Shown here piece after piece: positions 1 through 7,400 of a stretch of 19,066 bases of DNA. Both the position numbers and the translations under genes were made by a program. Origin of the DNA: Sandaracinobacteroides sp031425455 (GTDB taxonomy: Bacteria; Pseudomonadota; Alphaproteobacteria; Sphingomonadales; Sphingomonadaceae); contig JANPJJ010000050.1 in assembly GCA_031425455.1 (NCBI GenBank), positions 1 through 19,066 on the forward strand, in the 5' to 3' direction. The notes below the pieces were generated by a model, which had not been told where the DNA came from, ran no database searches, and saw only the letters and a list, made by a program, of their open reading frames with translations. Within the stretch, counting starts at the first letter, position 1; every line of letters begins with the position of its first letter.

Positions 1-360
1 ATTTCGGCGGGGCGCAGCGACAACAGCTATCGCGGGCTGGTCCGCGTTGGGCCGAGTGCTGAGGGCGCGCGCAACTTCACGCAGTGCGACAGCCTGCTGA
101 TCGGGGACCAGAGTGGTGCGCACACCATCCCTTATATCGAGGTAAAGAACCCGAGCGCCCAGATCGAGCACGAAGCGACCACCAGCAAGATCAGCGAAGA
201 CCAGAAATTCTACGCGATGCAGCGCGGCCTGAACGGCGAAGAAGCGGTGGCGCTGATCGTCAACGGCTTCTGCAAGGAAGTGCTGCAGCAGCTGCCGATG
301 GAGTTTGCGGTGGAGGCGCAAAAGCTGCTGGGGATCTCGCTGGAAGGGAGTGTGGGATGA
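1..360 (+). CDS. sufB: SufB, C-terminal fragment (Fe-S scaffold subunit)
   Basis: This is the last 119 codons of SufB, open at the left edge of the window, so the start is not visible. SufB is the cytosolic scaffold subunit of the SufBC2D complex, where iron-sulfur clusters are built from sulfur delivered by SufS. The fragment shows the SufB tail: a right-handed beta-helix stretch, the block FTQCDSLLIGD (fragment residues 26-36, with Cys29 in the conserved cysteine position), then HEATTSKIS and the helical end containing GFCKEVLQQLP. The stop TGA (358-360) overlaps the ATG of the next small gene as ATGA. The neighbours sufC, sufD and sufS confirm the assignment. Nothing in the visible part looks broken. 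Confidence 0.96.
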   Translation: MSAGRSDNSYRGLVRVGPSAEGARNFTQCDSLLIGDQSGAHTIPYIEVKNPSAQIEHEATTSKISEDQKFYAMQRGLNGEEAVALIVNGFCKEVLQQLPMEFAVEAQKLLGISLEGSVG

Positions 361-569
361 GCGACGAGTTCGATTGGGCTGACTTCGATGGCGATGAGAT
401 TGTGCGGCCAGCTAGTCGGGTAGTGGCCTACTTGAACCCAAATTGCGACGTCGTGCTCCGACAGGAGCGGGACCTTGTGTTGAACGATGAGGATGTTTGG
501 ATTGTGATTCCAAAAGAGAGAGTAAGCGCACTTATCAAGAAGCTTCAAGCGTTGACGGAAGCAAACTGA
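357..569 (+). CDS. Unknown 70-residue protein between sufB and sufC
   Basis: A short protein of unknown function. The start ATG at 357 overlaps the sufB stop as ATGA, and its stop (567-569) shares one base with the sufC start, so it is wired into the operon by translational coupling. The N-terminus is strongly acidic (MSDEFDWADFDGDE). It is followed by a middle segment with two probable strands (VVLRQERDLVL and VWIVIP) and a C-terminal amphipathic helix (SALIKKLQAL). A hand count gives 109 G/C of 213 bases, about 51%, clearly below its neighbours. Codons such as AGA, GTA, AAA, CCA and TTG are unusual here, which suggests a different origin or weak codon selection. No domain, signal peptide or membrane segment is recognised. 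Both junctions fit a real gene, but the function is open. Confidence 0.75.
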   Translation: MSDEFDWADFDGDEIVRPASRVVAYLNPNCDVVLRQERDLVLNDEDVWIVIPKERVSALIKKLQALTEAN

Positions 570-1309
570 TGCTTGAGATCGCCAACCTTCACGCCGCTGT
601 CGGTGACCGTCCGATTCTGAAGGGCCTCACCCTTTCGGTGAAGGCCGGCGAAGTGCATGCCATCATGGGGCCGAATGGGGCGGGCAAGTCCACGCTTGCG
701 CATGTGCTGGCGGGACGCGAGGGCTATAGTGTCACCGAGGGAACGGCGATGTTCGGCGGGGCCGATCTGCTGGCGATGGCGCCGCACGAGCGGGCGGCGG
801 CTGGGCTGTTCCTGGGGTTTCAGTATCCGGTCGAGATCCCGGGCGTTTCCAACCTGCTGTTCCTGCGCACCGCGCTGAACGCCCAGCGGCGCCTGCGCGG
901 CGAGCCGGAAATTTCCGGCGCCGACTTCATGAAGAAGGTCCGCACCGAATCCGCCGTGCTCGGGCTCGACCTGGAGATGCTGAAGCGCGGCGTGAACGTC
1001 GGCTTTTCCGGCGGTGAGAAGAAGCGCAACGAGGCGTTTCAACTGGGTATGCTGGAGCCGAAGTTCGCGCTGCTGGACGAGACCGACTCGGGGCTCGACA
1101 TCGATGCTCTCAGGATCGTGTCGGAGGGGATCAATCGTTTCCGGCGCGCCGACCGAGGCGTGCTGCTGATCACCCACTATCAGCGCCTGCTCGATCATGT
1201 ACGACCCGATTTCGTGCATGTGCTCTCGGGCGGGCGGATCATCGAATCGGGCGGGGCCGATCTGGCGCACCGGCTGGAGGCCGAAGGCTATGAGGGCATC
1301 GCCGCGTGA
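569..1309 (+). CDS. sufC: SufC, Fe-S assembly ATPase
   Basis: A 246-residue ABC-type ATPase of the SUF system. It binds SufB and SufD in the cytosol and drives the scaffold's conformational change. All ATPase motifs are visible: Walker A GPNGAGKST (34-42), Q-loop Gln85 in FQYP, the SufC-type signature FSGGEKKR (146-153), Walker B FALLDETDSGLD (166-177) and the switch histidine in LITHYQR (His203). The length is normal for SufC. The start at 569 was chosen because MLEIANL is the usual SufC opening and its ATG shares one base with the preceding stop; a longer reading from 497 would overlap the small upstream gene. The end overlaps sufD as GTGA. Confidence 0.98.
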   Translation: MLEIANLHAAVGDRPILKGLTLSVKAGEVHAIMGPNGAGKSTLAHVLAGREGYSVTEGTAMFGGADLLAMAPHERAAAGLFLGFQYPVEIPGVSNLLFLRTALNAQRRLRGEPEISGADFMKKVRTESAVLGLDLEMLKRGVNVGFSGGEKKRNEAFQLGMLEPKFALLDETDSGLDIDALRIVSEGINRFRRADRGVLLITHYQRLLDHVRPDFVHVLSGGRIIESGGADLAHRLEAEGYEGIAA

Positions 1310-2406
1310 TCGACCTGCCCTCTTCCTGGCCCTCCCGGAAGGACGAAGCCTGGCGCTGGGCCGACCTGCGGCATGCCGAGCTGTGGGGCACGAAGCCGCC
1401 GCCGGCCAATGATGCGTTGCCGGAGACCAGCGTGCACTGGCTCGACATCCCCGGCGAGCGGCGGCTGTTCGTCGGCGGCCATCCGGTCGATTCTGAAGCG
1501 CAGCTGCCGATGCCCGATCGCACCCTGCCCAAGCACCCGCTCGCAGACCTCGCCGCAGCCGCAGCAGTGGCCGGCACCGATCTGGAGCTGGCAGCGGGCG
1601 AGGACGGCGGCACCCTCCAGTTGCTGCATCTGGGCACGGGAGGCGCGACGCACGGGGTCACCCGGCTGACGCTGGGGGCCGGAGCGCGGCTGACCCTGAT
1701 CGAGAGTTTCGCCGACGACGATGCCGACCATTGGCTAAACCACCGGCTGGATGCCGATGTCGGCGAAGGCGCCAGTCTCACGCGGATCGTCCGGCTGCGC
1801 ACCCGCCATGGGCTGGTCTCCGAACGGGCTGCGGTGACTCTGGCGGGCGGGGCGCGCTTTACGCAACTGGCCGTGGTTTCGGCATCCGGGGCAGCGCGCA
1901 CCGAGGTTCTGGTGCGTCATGACGGCCCGGGGGCACATGCCGATGTCAACGGCATCCTGCTGGGGGACGGCGCCGCCGCGCTCGATGCGCTGACCCGGCT
2001 GGAGCATCGCGTTCCGGGCACCGGCTCCGGACAGGTCTGGCGGCTGGTGGCGGCCGGGCAGTCCCAGGTGTCGGTCGCCGGCGGGGTGAATGTGGCGCGC
2101 CATGCGCAGCTGACCGACGCCGAGCAATCGCTGAAGGCGCTTGTGCTGAAGCGCACGGCGGCAGCGCATCTGAAGCCCGAGCTGGAGATTTTCGCCGACG
2201 ATGTGAAATGCGCTCATGGCTGCACCGTGGGGGAGCTGGACAAGGCGGCACTGTTCTATCTGCAGTCGCGCGGCATTCCGGTGGCCGAGGCGCAATCGCT
2301 TCTGACCCGCGCGTTCGTTGCCGACGCGCTGGCAGTGATTGCCGAGCCGGCGCTGCGCGAGGCGCTGGACGCCGAAACCCGGGGCTGGCTGGAGTCGCGG
2401 ACATGA
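1306..2406 (+). CDS. sufD: SufD, Fe-S assembly scaffold subunit
   Basis: A 366-residue SufD-type protein, the paralogue of SufB that completes the SufBC2D scaffold and is tied in E. coli to iron supply for cluster assembly. The N-terminal part has the RKDEAWRWADL motif (11-21) typical of SufD. The middle is a glycine/alanine-rich beta-helix, and the C-terminus carries the conserved block FADDVKCAHGCTVGELD (296-312), including the Cys302/His304 pair of the family. The start is GTG at 1306, overlapping the sufC stop by four bases; no better ATG fits. The protein is somewhat shorter than E. coli SufD, as is common in alphaproteobacteria. The stop overlaps sufS as ATGA. Confidence 0.95.
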   Translation: MIDLPSSWPSRKDEAWRWADLRHAELWGTKPPPANDALPETSVHWLDIPGERRLFVGGHPVDSEAQLPMPDRTLPKHPLADLAAAAAVAGTDLELAAGEDGGTLQLLHLGTGGATHGVTRLTLGAGARLTLIESFADDDADHWLNHRLDADVGEGASLTRIVRLRTRHGLVSERAAVTLAGGARFTQLAVVSASGAARTEVLVRHDGPGAHADVNGILLGDGAAALDALTRLEHRVPGTGSGQVWRLVAAGQSQVSVAGGVNVARHAQLTDAEQSLKALVLKRTAAAHLKPELEIFADDVKCAHGCTVGELDKAALFYLQSRGIPVAEAQSLLTRAFVADALAVIAEPALREALDAETRGWLESRT

Positions 2407-3662
2407 GCCTGCCGCTCGCGGCTCATCATGTCGGCGCGCCGCAACTGCTGGACCTGCGCGGCGAATTTCCCGGCGTCCCGGCGGATTGGGCCTATCTGGA
2501 CGCGGCTGCGACTGCGCAGAAGCCCCGCGCCGTGATCGACGCGATCACCCGGGCCTATGCGCAGGATTACGCGACGGTCCACCGCGGCGTCTACGCTCGC
2601 TCGGCAACGATGACCGAGGCCTATGAGGCGGCGCGCGAGGCTGCGGCCCGCTTCATCGGTGGCCGGCCGGACGAGACCGTGTTCGTGCGCGGCGCGACCG
2701 AAGGGATCAACCTCGTCGCCAGCAGCTGGGGTAGCGCCCATATCGGCGCCGGGGACCGCATCCTGCTGAGCCAGTTGGAGCACCACAGCAATATTGTGCC
2801 GTGGCGGATGCTGGCCGACCGGGCCGGCGCCGAGATCGACGTGGCGCCGCTTACCCCCGACGGCCGGATCGACGAGGACTCGCTGATCGGGATGATCGGG
2901 CCGGAGACCAAGCTGGTCGCCATCGCCCATGTCTCCAATGTGCTGGGCGGGGTTGCCGATATTCGCCGGATCGCGCGGGCGGCGCATGCGGCCGGCGCGA
3001 AGCTGCTGGTGGACGGCTGCCAGGCGGCACCGCGGTTGGCTGTCGACGTGGCCGCGCTGGAAGCCGATTTCTATGTCTTCTCGGCGCACAAGCTCTACGG
3101 CCCCACCGGCATCGGCGTGCTGTGGGCGCGCCGCGACATTCTGGACGCGATGCCGCCCTGGCAGGGCGGTGGCGCGATGATCGACGAGGTGCGGTTCGAC
3201 CGCGTGACCTTCGCCGGGCCGCCGCAGCGTTTCGAGGCGGGCACGCCGCACATCGTGGGTGCGATCGGCCTGCACGCAGCCATCGAGTGGGTGGAGAGTG
3301 TCGGCATCGAGGCGATCGACCTGCACGAGCGGGCGCTGCTCGGGATGGCGCGCTCCGGTCTTGCCCGCTTGAACAGCGTTCGAATGTTCGGCCCCGACAA
3401 TTCGGCCGGAATCCTGAGTTTTGCGGTGGGAGTTGCGCGCGGCGGCGCGCACGAACTGGAATTTGTGCACCCGCACGATGTCGCCACCATCCTGGACGAG
3501 GGCGGGGTGGCGATCCGCGCCGGCCATCATTGCGCCCAGCCGCTGATGCAACATCTGGGTGTGTCGGCCACCGCGCGGGCCAGTTTCTCCGCGCACTCGA
3601 GCGAGGCCGATGTGGCTGCCCTGGTGAAGGGGATCGAACGAACCATGAGGATTTTCGGATGA
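2403..3662 (+). CDS. sufS: SufS, group II cysteine desulfurase
   Basis: A 419-residue PLP-dependent aminotransferase-V fold enzyme that converts L-cysteine to L-alanine and holds the released sulfur as a persulfide for SUF assembly. Visible features are LDAAATAQKP (32-41), TVHRGVY (58-64), the PLP-stacking histidine region LEHHSN (125-130), VDGCQAAP (203-210), the PLP lysine in FSAHKLYGPTG (Lys230) and the active-site cysteine in RAGHHCAQP (Cys377), which marks the SufS/CsdA group. The start at 2403 gives the usual SufS length and an ATGA overlap with sufD; a longer reading from 2208 would run through sufD. No sufE or sufU gene is in the window, so the sulfur acceptor must be encoded elsewhere or outside the edges. 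Confidence 0.97.
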   Translation: MSLPLAAHHVGAPQLLDLRGEFPGVPADWAYLDAAATAQKPRAVIDAITRAYAQDYATVHRGVYARSATMTEAYEAAREAAARFIGGRPDETVFVRGATEGINLVASSWGSAHIGAGDRILLSQLEHHSNIVPWRMLADRAGAEIDVAPLTPDGRIDEDSLIGMIGPETKLVAIAHVSNVLGGVADIRRIARAAHAAGAKLLVDGCQAAPRLAVDVAALEADFYVFSAHKLYGPTGIGVLWARRDILDAMPPWQGGGAMIDEVRFDRVTFAGPPQRFEAGTPHIVGAIGLHAAIEWVESVGIEAIDLHERALLGMARSGLARLNSVRMFGPDNSAGILSFAVGVARGGAHELEFVHPHDVATILDEGGVAIRAGHHCAQPLMQHLGVSATARASFSAHSSEADVAALVKGIERTMRIFG

Positions 3663-4135
3663 CCAGTGAAGCCGCCCCGCGCCGCTTCGATGTCGAGATT
3701 GTCGACGAAGTGGAAAAGCCGCCCAAGGCGCCGCCGCCCGGCCTGGAGCCGCCGCGCCAGCGAGACTATCTGCAGGGCTTTCTGAACGAGAAGCCGGCGG
3801 GTGACGGCATCTCGGGCGACGGGGCGCTGGGCGACGACATGCTGAAGGATGCCGTGGTGGCGGCGCTGCGCGATATCTTCGATCCTGAGATTCCGGTGAA
3901 TATCTACGACCTCGGCCTTATCTATGGCGTGGAGATCAACGACGGACACGCGATCGTCACCATGACCCTGACCACCCCGCACTGCCCTGTCGCCGAAACC
4001 ATGCCCGGTGAAGTGGAGTTGCGGGTGATGTCGGTGCCGGGGATCGCAACGGCGGAGGTGAACCTGGTGTGGGATCCCGCCTGGAACCCAGCCTCGATGT
4101 CGGACGAAGCCCGGCTGGAGCTTGGAATGCTATGA
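3659..4135 (+). CDS. sufT: SufT-type MIP18-family Fe-S assembly protein
   Basis: A 158-residue protein with a C-terminal MIP18/DUF59 domain, of the type found in bacterial suf operons and implicated in Fe-S protein maturation. The domain spans about residues 60-140. It shows DPEIPVNIYDLGLIYG (75-90), the TTPHCP loop with the family cysteine (Cys109) and VNLVWDPAWNP (135-144). The first 60 residues are an extra, Pro- and Gly-rich, probably flexible leader (KPPKAPPPGLEPPRQRDY), which is not part of the core fold. It overlaps sufS by ATGA at 3659 and sufA by ATGA at 4132. The family is certain; the exact biochemical step is less settled, even in studied bacteria. Confidence 0.9.
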   Translation: MTSEAAPRRFDVEIVDEVEKPPKAPPPGLEPPRQRDYLQGFLNEKPAGDGISGDGALGDDMLKDAVVAALRDIFDPEIPVNIYDLGLIYGVEINDGHAIVTMTLTTPHCPVAETMPGEVELRVMSVPGIATAEVNLVWDPAWNPASMSDEARLELGML

Positions 4136-4521
4136 GCGACTTTACATTGCGCGCCTCTGGCGCGACGCTTGAACGCTCCGCCCGCGCGCGGCCCGCGCCG
4201 ATCACCTTGACGCCCGGGGCGGAGGCGCGAATCGCCGCGCTGATCGCCAAGGCGCCCGGGCCTGTTGCGGGCGTGCGCCTCTCCACCCCGAAGCGCGGCT
4301 GCTCGGGCCTGGCCTATTCGATCGACTATGTCGAAGCGGCGAAGCCGGGCGACGAGCCCATCGTGACGCCCTCGGGCACCCTGTTCGTAGACGGCGCGTC
4401 GCTGCTCTATCTGATCGGCTCGGTGATGGACTGGGTCGAGGATGATTTCACCGCCGGCTTCATGTTCCAGAACCCCAACGCCAAGGGCGCCTGCGGCTGC
4501 GGCGAATCCTTCACGGTGTGA
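4132..4521 (+). CDS. sufA: SufA/IscA-type A-type Fe-S carrier
   Basis: A 129-residue HesB/IscA-family protein that accepts clusters from the SufBCD scaffold and passes them to target apoproteins. The three cluster-binding cysteines are present in the canonical arrangement: Cys57 in KRGCSGLAY, and Cys121 and Cys123 in GACGCGESF at the C-terminus. The core domain begins near ITLTPGAEARI (24-34), preceded by a basic leader of about 20 residues that is longer than in E. coli SufA. The start overlaps sufT by ATGA, and the stop (4519-4521) overlaps the next gene's GTG start. SufA, IscA and ErpA cannot be fully separated by eye; the operon supports a SUF role. Confidence 0.94.
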   Translation: MSDFTLRASGATLERSARARPAPITLTPGAEARIAALIAKAPGPVAGVRLSTPKRGCSGLAYSIDYVEAAKPGDEPIVTPSGTLFVDGASLLYLIGSVMDWVEDDFTAGFMFQNPNAKGACGCGESFTV

Positions 4522-5720
4522 GCTTTCCGCCACATGACCTTCCAGCGACGCGTTCCGATGCGCTTCAGCAGCTGAACGACTTCTTGCCGCGCGCCGGGCG
4601 GGCTTATGCGGCGAAGCGCAACTTCGACGAAGGCCCCGGTGCCCGGACGCATGTGTCGCAACTGTCCCCGGCGATCCGGCGCCGGCTGGTCAGCGAGGAA
4701 GAAGTCGCCCTTGCCGCGATCGCAGCCCATGGGTTCGAGGCGGCGCAGAAGTTCGTGATGGAGGTCTGCTGGCGGACCTATTGGCGCGGCTGGCTCGAGG
4801 CGCGGCCGGCTGTGTGGGTTCGCTATCGCCGGGATCTTGACCGGCTGGAACGCGAGCTGGGTGCCGATCCGCTACTGGCAGCGCGCTTTGCCGAGGCGGT
4901 TTCGGCGCGCACCGGAATCGATGCCTTCGATTTCTGGGCCCGGGAGCTTGTGGAGACCGGCTATCTCCACAACCATGCCCGCATGAACTTCGCGTCGATC
5001 TGGATCTTCACGCTGCAGCTTCCCTGGCAGCTGGGGGCGGACTTCTTCTATCGTCACCTGCTGGATGCCTGCCCGGCGGCCAACACGCTCGGCTGGCGCT
5101 GGGTGGCGGGCGTGCAGACCTTGGGCAAGACCTATCTGGCGCGCGCCGACGCGATCCGCACCACATCGGGCGGGCGGTTCAATGTCGACGCGCCCCTGGC
5201 GCAAAGCGCCGCCCCGCTGCCGGCCGAGCCGCCGGTTCACCCTGCCGCCCTGCCCCCGCTACCCGCCCCCGATCCGGACGCCCCGACCGGGCTCTGGCTT
5301 CACAGCGAGGACCTCTCGCCCGAAACGCAGCCCTGGCCGGCGCCGCTTCGCGCCCTTGCGGCGGTGGACCATATCGGCGGAGACCCTGCCAACCCGAAGC
5401 GCGCCTATGCCGATGCGGCGCTGGACGACGGCGTTGCCCGCGCGGAAGCCCATTGGCAGGTGGCGGCCTCGCGCCTGCCCGAGGCGGAGCTTGAAGCCAC
5501 CATGCTGGACTGGGCGCGCGGGAACGGGCTGTCCCAGATTCTGACGCCCTATGCCCCGGTCGGGCCGGTGGGCGATCGGCTCGCAAGTTTGCAGGGCCGC
5601 CTCGGCGAGGCCGCCATCCGGCTGGTCCCGATTCGCCGACACTGGGACGAAGCTGCCTGGCCGCACGCGACGCGCGGATTTTTCCAGTTCCGGGCGCATA
5701 TTCCGGCGCTGCTGGCATGA
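4518..5720 (+). CDS. Photolyase/cryptochrome-like FAD protein, domains apparently in reversed order
   Basis: A 400-residue protein whose first half matches the helical FAD-binding domain of DNA photolyases and cryptochromes. Visible are HVSQLSP (45-51), the helix with CWRTYWRGWLE (84-94), TGYLHNHARMNFAS (147-160), a photolyase hallmark, and ANTLGWRWVAG (188-198). The usual N-terminal antenna-binding alpha/beta domain is missing in front: the helical domain starts almost at residue 1. After a Pro/Ala-rich linker (about 223-257), the C-terminal part (258-400) begins GLWLHSEDLSPE and contains QILTPYAPVGP and PHATRGFFQF. These resemble the start and end of the missing antenna domain (inference). 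Only two cysteines occur, so it is not the FeS-cluster photolyase type. GTG start at 4518 overlaps sufA; the stop overlaps the next gene. DNA repair, signalling or another FAD role are all possible. Confidence 0.8.
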   Translation: MSFPPHDLPATRSDALQQLNDFLPRAGRAYAAKRNFDEGPGARTHVSQLSPAIRRRLVSEEEVALAAIAAHGFEAAQKFVMEVCWRTYWRGWLEARPAVWVRYRRDLDRLERELGADPLLAARFAEAVSARTGIDAFDFWARELVETGYLHNHARMNFASIWIFTLQLPWQLGADFFYRHLLDACPAANTLGWRWVAGVQTLGKTYLARADAIRTTSGGRFNVDAPLAQSAAPLPAEPPVHPAALPPLPAPDPDAPTGLWLHSEDLSPETQPWPAPLRALAAVDHIGGDPANPKRAYADAALDDGVARAEAHWQVAASRLPEAELEATMLDWARGNGLSQILTPYAPVGPVGDRLASLQGRLGEAAIRLVPIRRHWDEAAWPHATRGFFQFRAHIPALLA

Positions 5721-6571
5721 GCCCGTTCGTCCTGACCGGCGCCTTGAACGGGACCTGCCCGCTGCTGCTCGCCTCCCCGCACAGCGGCATGCACCTGCCG
5801 GCTGCGTTCCTGGCCCGGGCCCGGCTGCCGGTTCCGGCGCTGCGCCGGATGGAGGATCTGCATGTGGGGAAGCTGCTGGCGCCGGCAGCCGCTCTCGGCG
5901 TGCCGCTGCTGGAGGCGACCCACAGCCGTGCCGTCATCGACCTGAACCGGGCCGAGGATGAACTGGACCCCGAAATGTTCGATGCCGAGATCACGCCGCA
6001 GCCCCGGGTCTCCGACCGGGTGCGGCGCGGCTATGGCCTGTTTCCGCGCCTGGCGGGGCCGAACCAGCCGATCCACGCCAGCCGGCTGTCGGCGGCCGCG
6101 GGGGCCGAGCAGATCGATCGGCTGCACCGGCCCTGGCACGCGGCGATCGCCGGCGGGCTGGCCGCCGCCCGGTCGCACCATGGCTATGCCGTCCTGCTCG
6201 ACATTCACTCCATGCCCAGCCTGGAAGGGCGCCTGCCGGCGCAGCTGGTGCTGGGGGACCTGGGCGGCCGAAGCGCCGCGCCCGCTCTGGTGGAATGGCT
6301 GCACGACGCCTTCACGGCACAGGGCCTGAGGGTTGCGCGCAATGTCCCCTACGCCGGGGGCCACATCACCGAGCGGCACGGCCAGCCGCAGGCAGGTGTG
6401 CACACGGTGCAGCTGGAGTTCGACCGGGCACTCTATATGCATGCGCAGACACTGCGACCGCACGCCGGCTTTGCGGCGCTGGCGGCGACGATCGGCATCG
6501 TTATGGAGGCGATTCTGGCGGCGCTGCCCGGGATGGGGCTTCGGCCGGGGCTTCCGCTCGCCGCCGAATAG
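5717..6571 (+). CDS. N-formylglutamate amidohydrolase family protein
   Basis: A 284-residue member of the N-formylglutamate amidohydrolase (FGase/HutG2-like) family. These are metal-dependent enzymes that cleave N-formyl-L-glutamate to glutamate and formate, or act on related N-acyl amino acids. The family's catalytic stations are in order: SPHSG (20-24), DLNR (75-78), LDIHSMP (161-167), GGHITERHG (214-222) and VQLEFDR (231-237). No signal peptide is seen, so it should be cytosolic. The ATG at 5717 overlaps the stop of the photolyase-like gene as ATGA, making it the last gene of the coupled run. There are no hut genes nearby, so histidine breakdown is not implied and the true substrate is uncertain. 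The stop is TAG at 6569-6571, and no clear terminator follows it. Confidence 0.9.
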   Translation: MSPFVLTGALNGTCPLLLASPHSGMHLPAAFLARARLPVPALRRMEDLHVGKLLAPAAALGVPLLEATHSRAVIDLNRAEDELDPEMFDAEITPQPRVSDRVRRGYGLFPRLAGPNQPIHASRLSAAAGAEQIDRLHRPWHAAIAGGLAAARSHHGYAVLLDIHSMPSLEGRLPAQLVLGDLGGRSAAPALVEWLHDAFTAQGLRVARNVPYAGGHITERHGQPQAGVHTVQLEFDRALYMHAQTLRPHAGFAALAATIGIVMEAILAALPGMGLRPGLPLAAE

Positions 6572-6755
6572 GCGCTTCTAGCAAGGCTCGATGACGAAAA
6601 CTCAATGCTTAACGTTAGTTTACAGCACGGCCTGAAACGCTGCGCTATACCGGCATGGTCACGGCGCAAGATGCTTCCCCCGAAGCGAACGGCGCCGGGC
6701 CAAAAACGAAGGTCGCGGCACAAAGTGCCCAAGAACAAGAAACGGACGTCAGAAC

Positions 6756-7340
6756 ATGCGCACGATCCTCCTCGCCGGCCTGCTCGCCCTTTCGGCCCCC
6801 GCAGCGGCAGTCTCCACTTTCGATTTCGAAACCGGCGATACCAGCGGCTGGGCCAGCAGCGGCACCACCGGCGCCGGCACCAGCTACGGTGTCTTCACGC
6901 CCGTTTCGGGCACGTTCCTGGGTTTCGTCGTGGGCGGCGACGCCTGGGTCTATTCGACCCTCACCAAGGTCATCAACCTCGCCGCCGGCGCCAACCTGCA
7001 CGGCAAGGTGGGATTTCAGGCCGGCGACTATTTCCCCTATGACGACGATGCCTATCTGTCGGTCAACGGGGTGAACATCTTCACCTCCAGCGTCGGCGCT
7101 GTCGGCGATTTCGGCAACAGCGGCTGGCAGACGTTCAGCTTCACCGCACCCACCGCGGGGGCCTACACCTTCGAACTCGGCGTCCGCAACGCCTATGACA
7201 GCGGCTACAGCAGCGCTGCCGTCATCGATTACGGCGCGGTTCCGGAAGCCGGCACCTGGGCGCTGATGATCGTTGGCTTCGGCTTCATCGGCTTCACCGC
7301 CCGGGGCCGCAAGGGAGCCCTCGCATCGGTTACCAACTGA
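6756..7340 (+). CDS. PEP-CTERM sorting-domain secreted protein
   Basis: A 194-residue exported protein. Residues 1-18 form a signal peptide (MRTILLAGLLALSAPAAA, probable cut after AAA). The mature part opens with FDFETGDTSGW, a start seen in many secreted beta-sandwich domains, and is rich in Gly, Ser, Thr and aromatic residues. The C-terminus is a PEP-CTERM signal: VPEAGTWALMIVGFGFIGF (162-180), then a basic cluster ARGRKG. The motif reads PEA rather than PEP, and about eight residues follow the basic cluster. In this system an exosortase (EpsH-like) processes the signal and the proteins are linked to exopolysaccharide or the envelope. No exosortase gene is present here. It stands alone, with 184 bp upstream, only a weak ribosome-binding site, and a strong terminator behind it. 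Confidence 0.85.
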   Translation: MRTILLAGLLALSAPAAAVSTFDFETGDTSGWASSGTTGAGTSYGVFTPVSGTFLGFVVGGDAWVYSTLTKVINLAAGANLHGKVGFQAGDYFPYDDDAYLSVNGVNIFTSSVGAVGDFGNSGWQTFSFTAPTAGAYTFELGVRNAYDSGYSSAAVIDYGAVPEAGTWALMIVGFGFIGFTARGRKGALASVTN

Positions 7341-7365
7341 GACCTCCTCCACTCGGTTGCAAACG

Positions 7366-7400
7366 AACAGCCGCCCGGTGACGGGCGGCTGTTTTCGTTT
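7366..7400 (+). terminator. Intrinsic terminator of the PEP-CTERM gene
   Basis: A perfect 12-bp stem (7366-7377 with 7382-7393) closes a GTGA loop and runs into TTTT then CGTTT. It starts 25 bases after the stop of the PEP-CTERM gene. The left flank AAACG can also pair with CGTTT on the right, so the structure is nearly symmetric and could act on both strands. Its last TTT is the first part of the following tandem repeat. Confidence 0.9.

Noticed and set aside
2256..3596. A long minus-strand open frame (446 codons) opposite sufS
   Set aside because: It is the mirror of a high-GC coding frame: its product is rich in Arg, His and Pro with no motifs, while the plus strand has all SufS active-site residues.
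4518..5720. FeS-cluster bacterial photolyase, tempting because of the suf operon
   Set aside because: Only two cysteines are present (residues 84 and 185), and these enzymes need four cluster ligands.
5717..6571. HutG of a histidine utilisation operon
   Set aside because: No hutU, hutH, hutI or hutF-type genes are nearby. The family call stands but the pathway is not supported.
6616..6651. A sigma-70 promoter for the PEP-CTERM gene (TTTACA and GCTATA)
   Set aside because: Spacing is 19 bases or more and both boxes are weak, so it is not better than chance.
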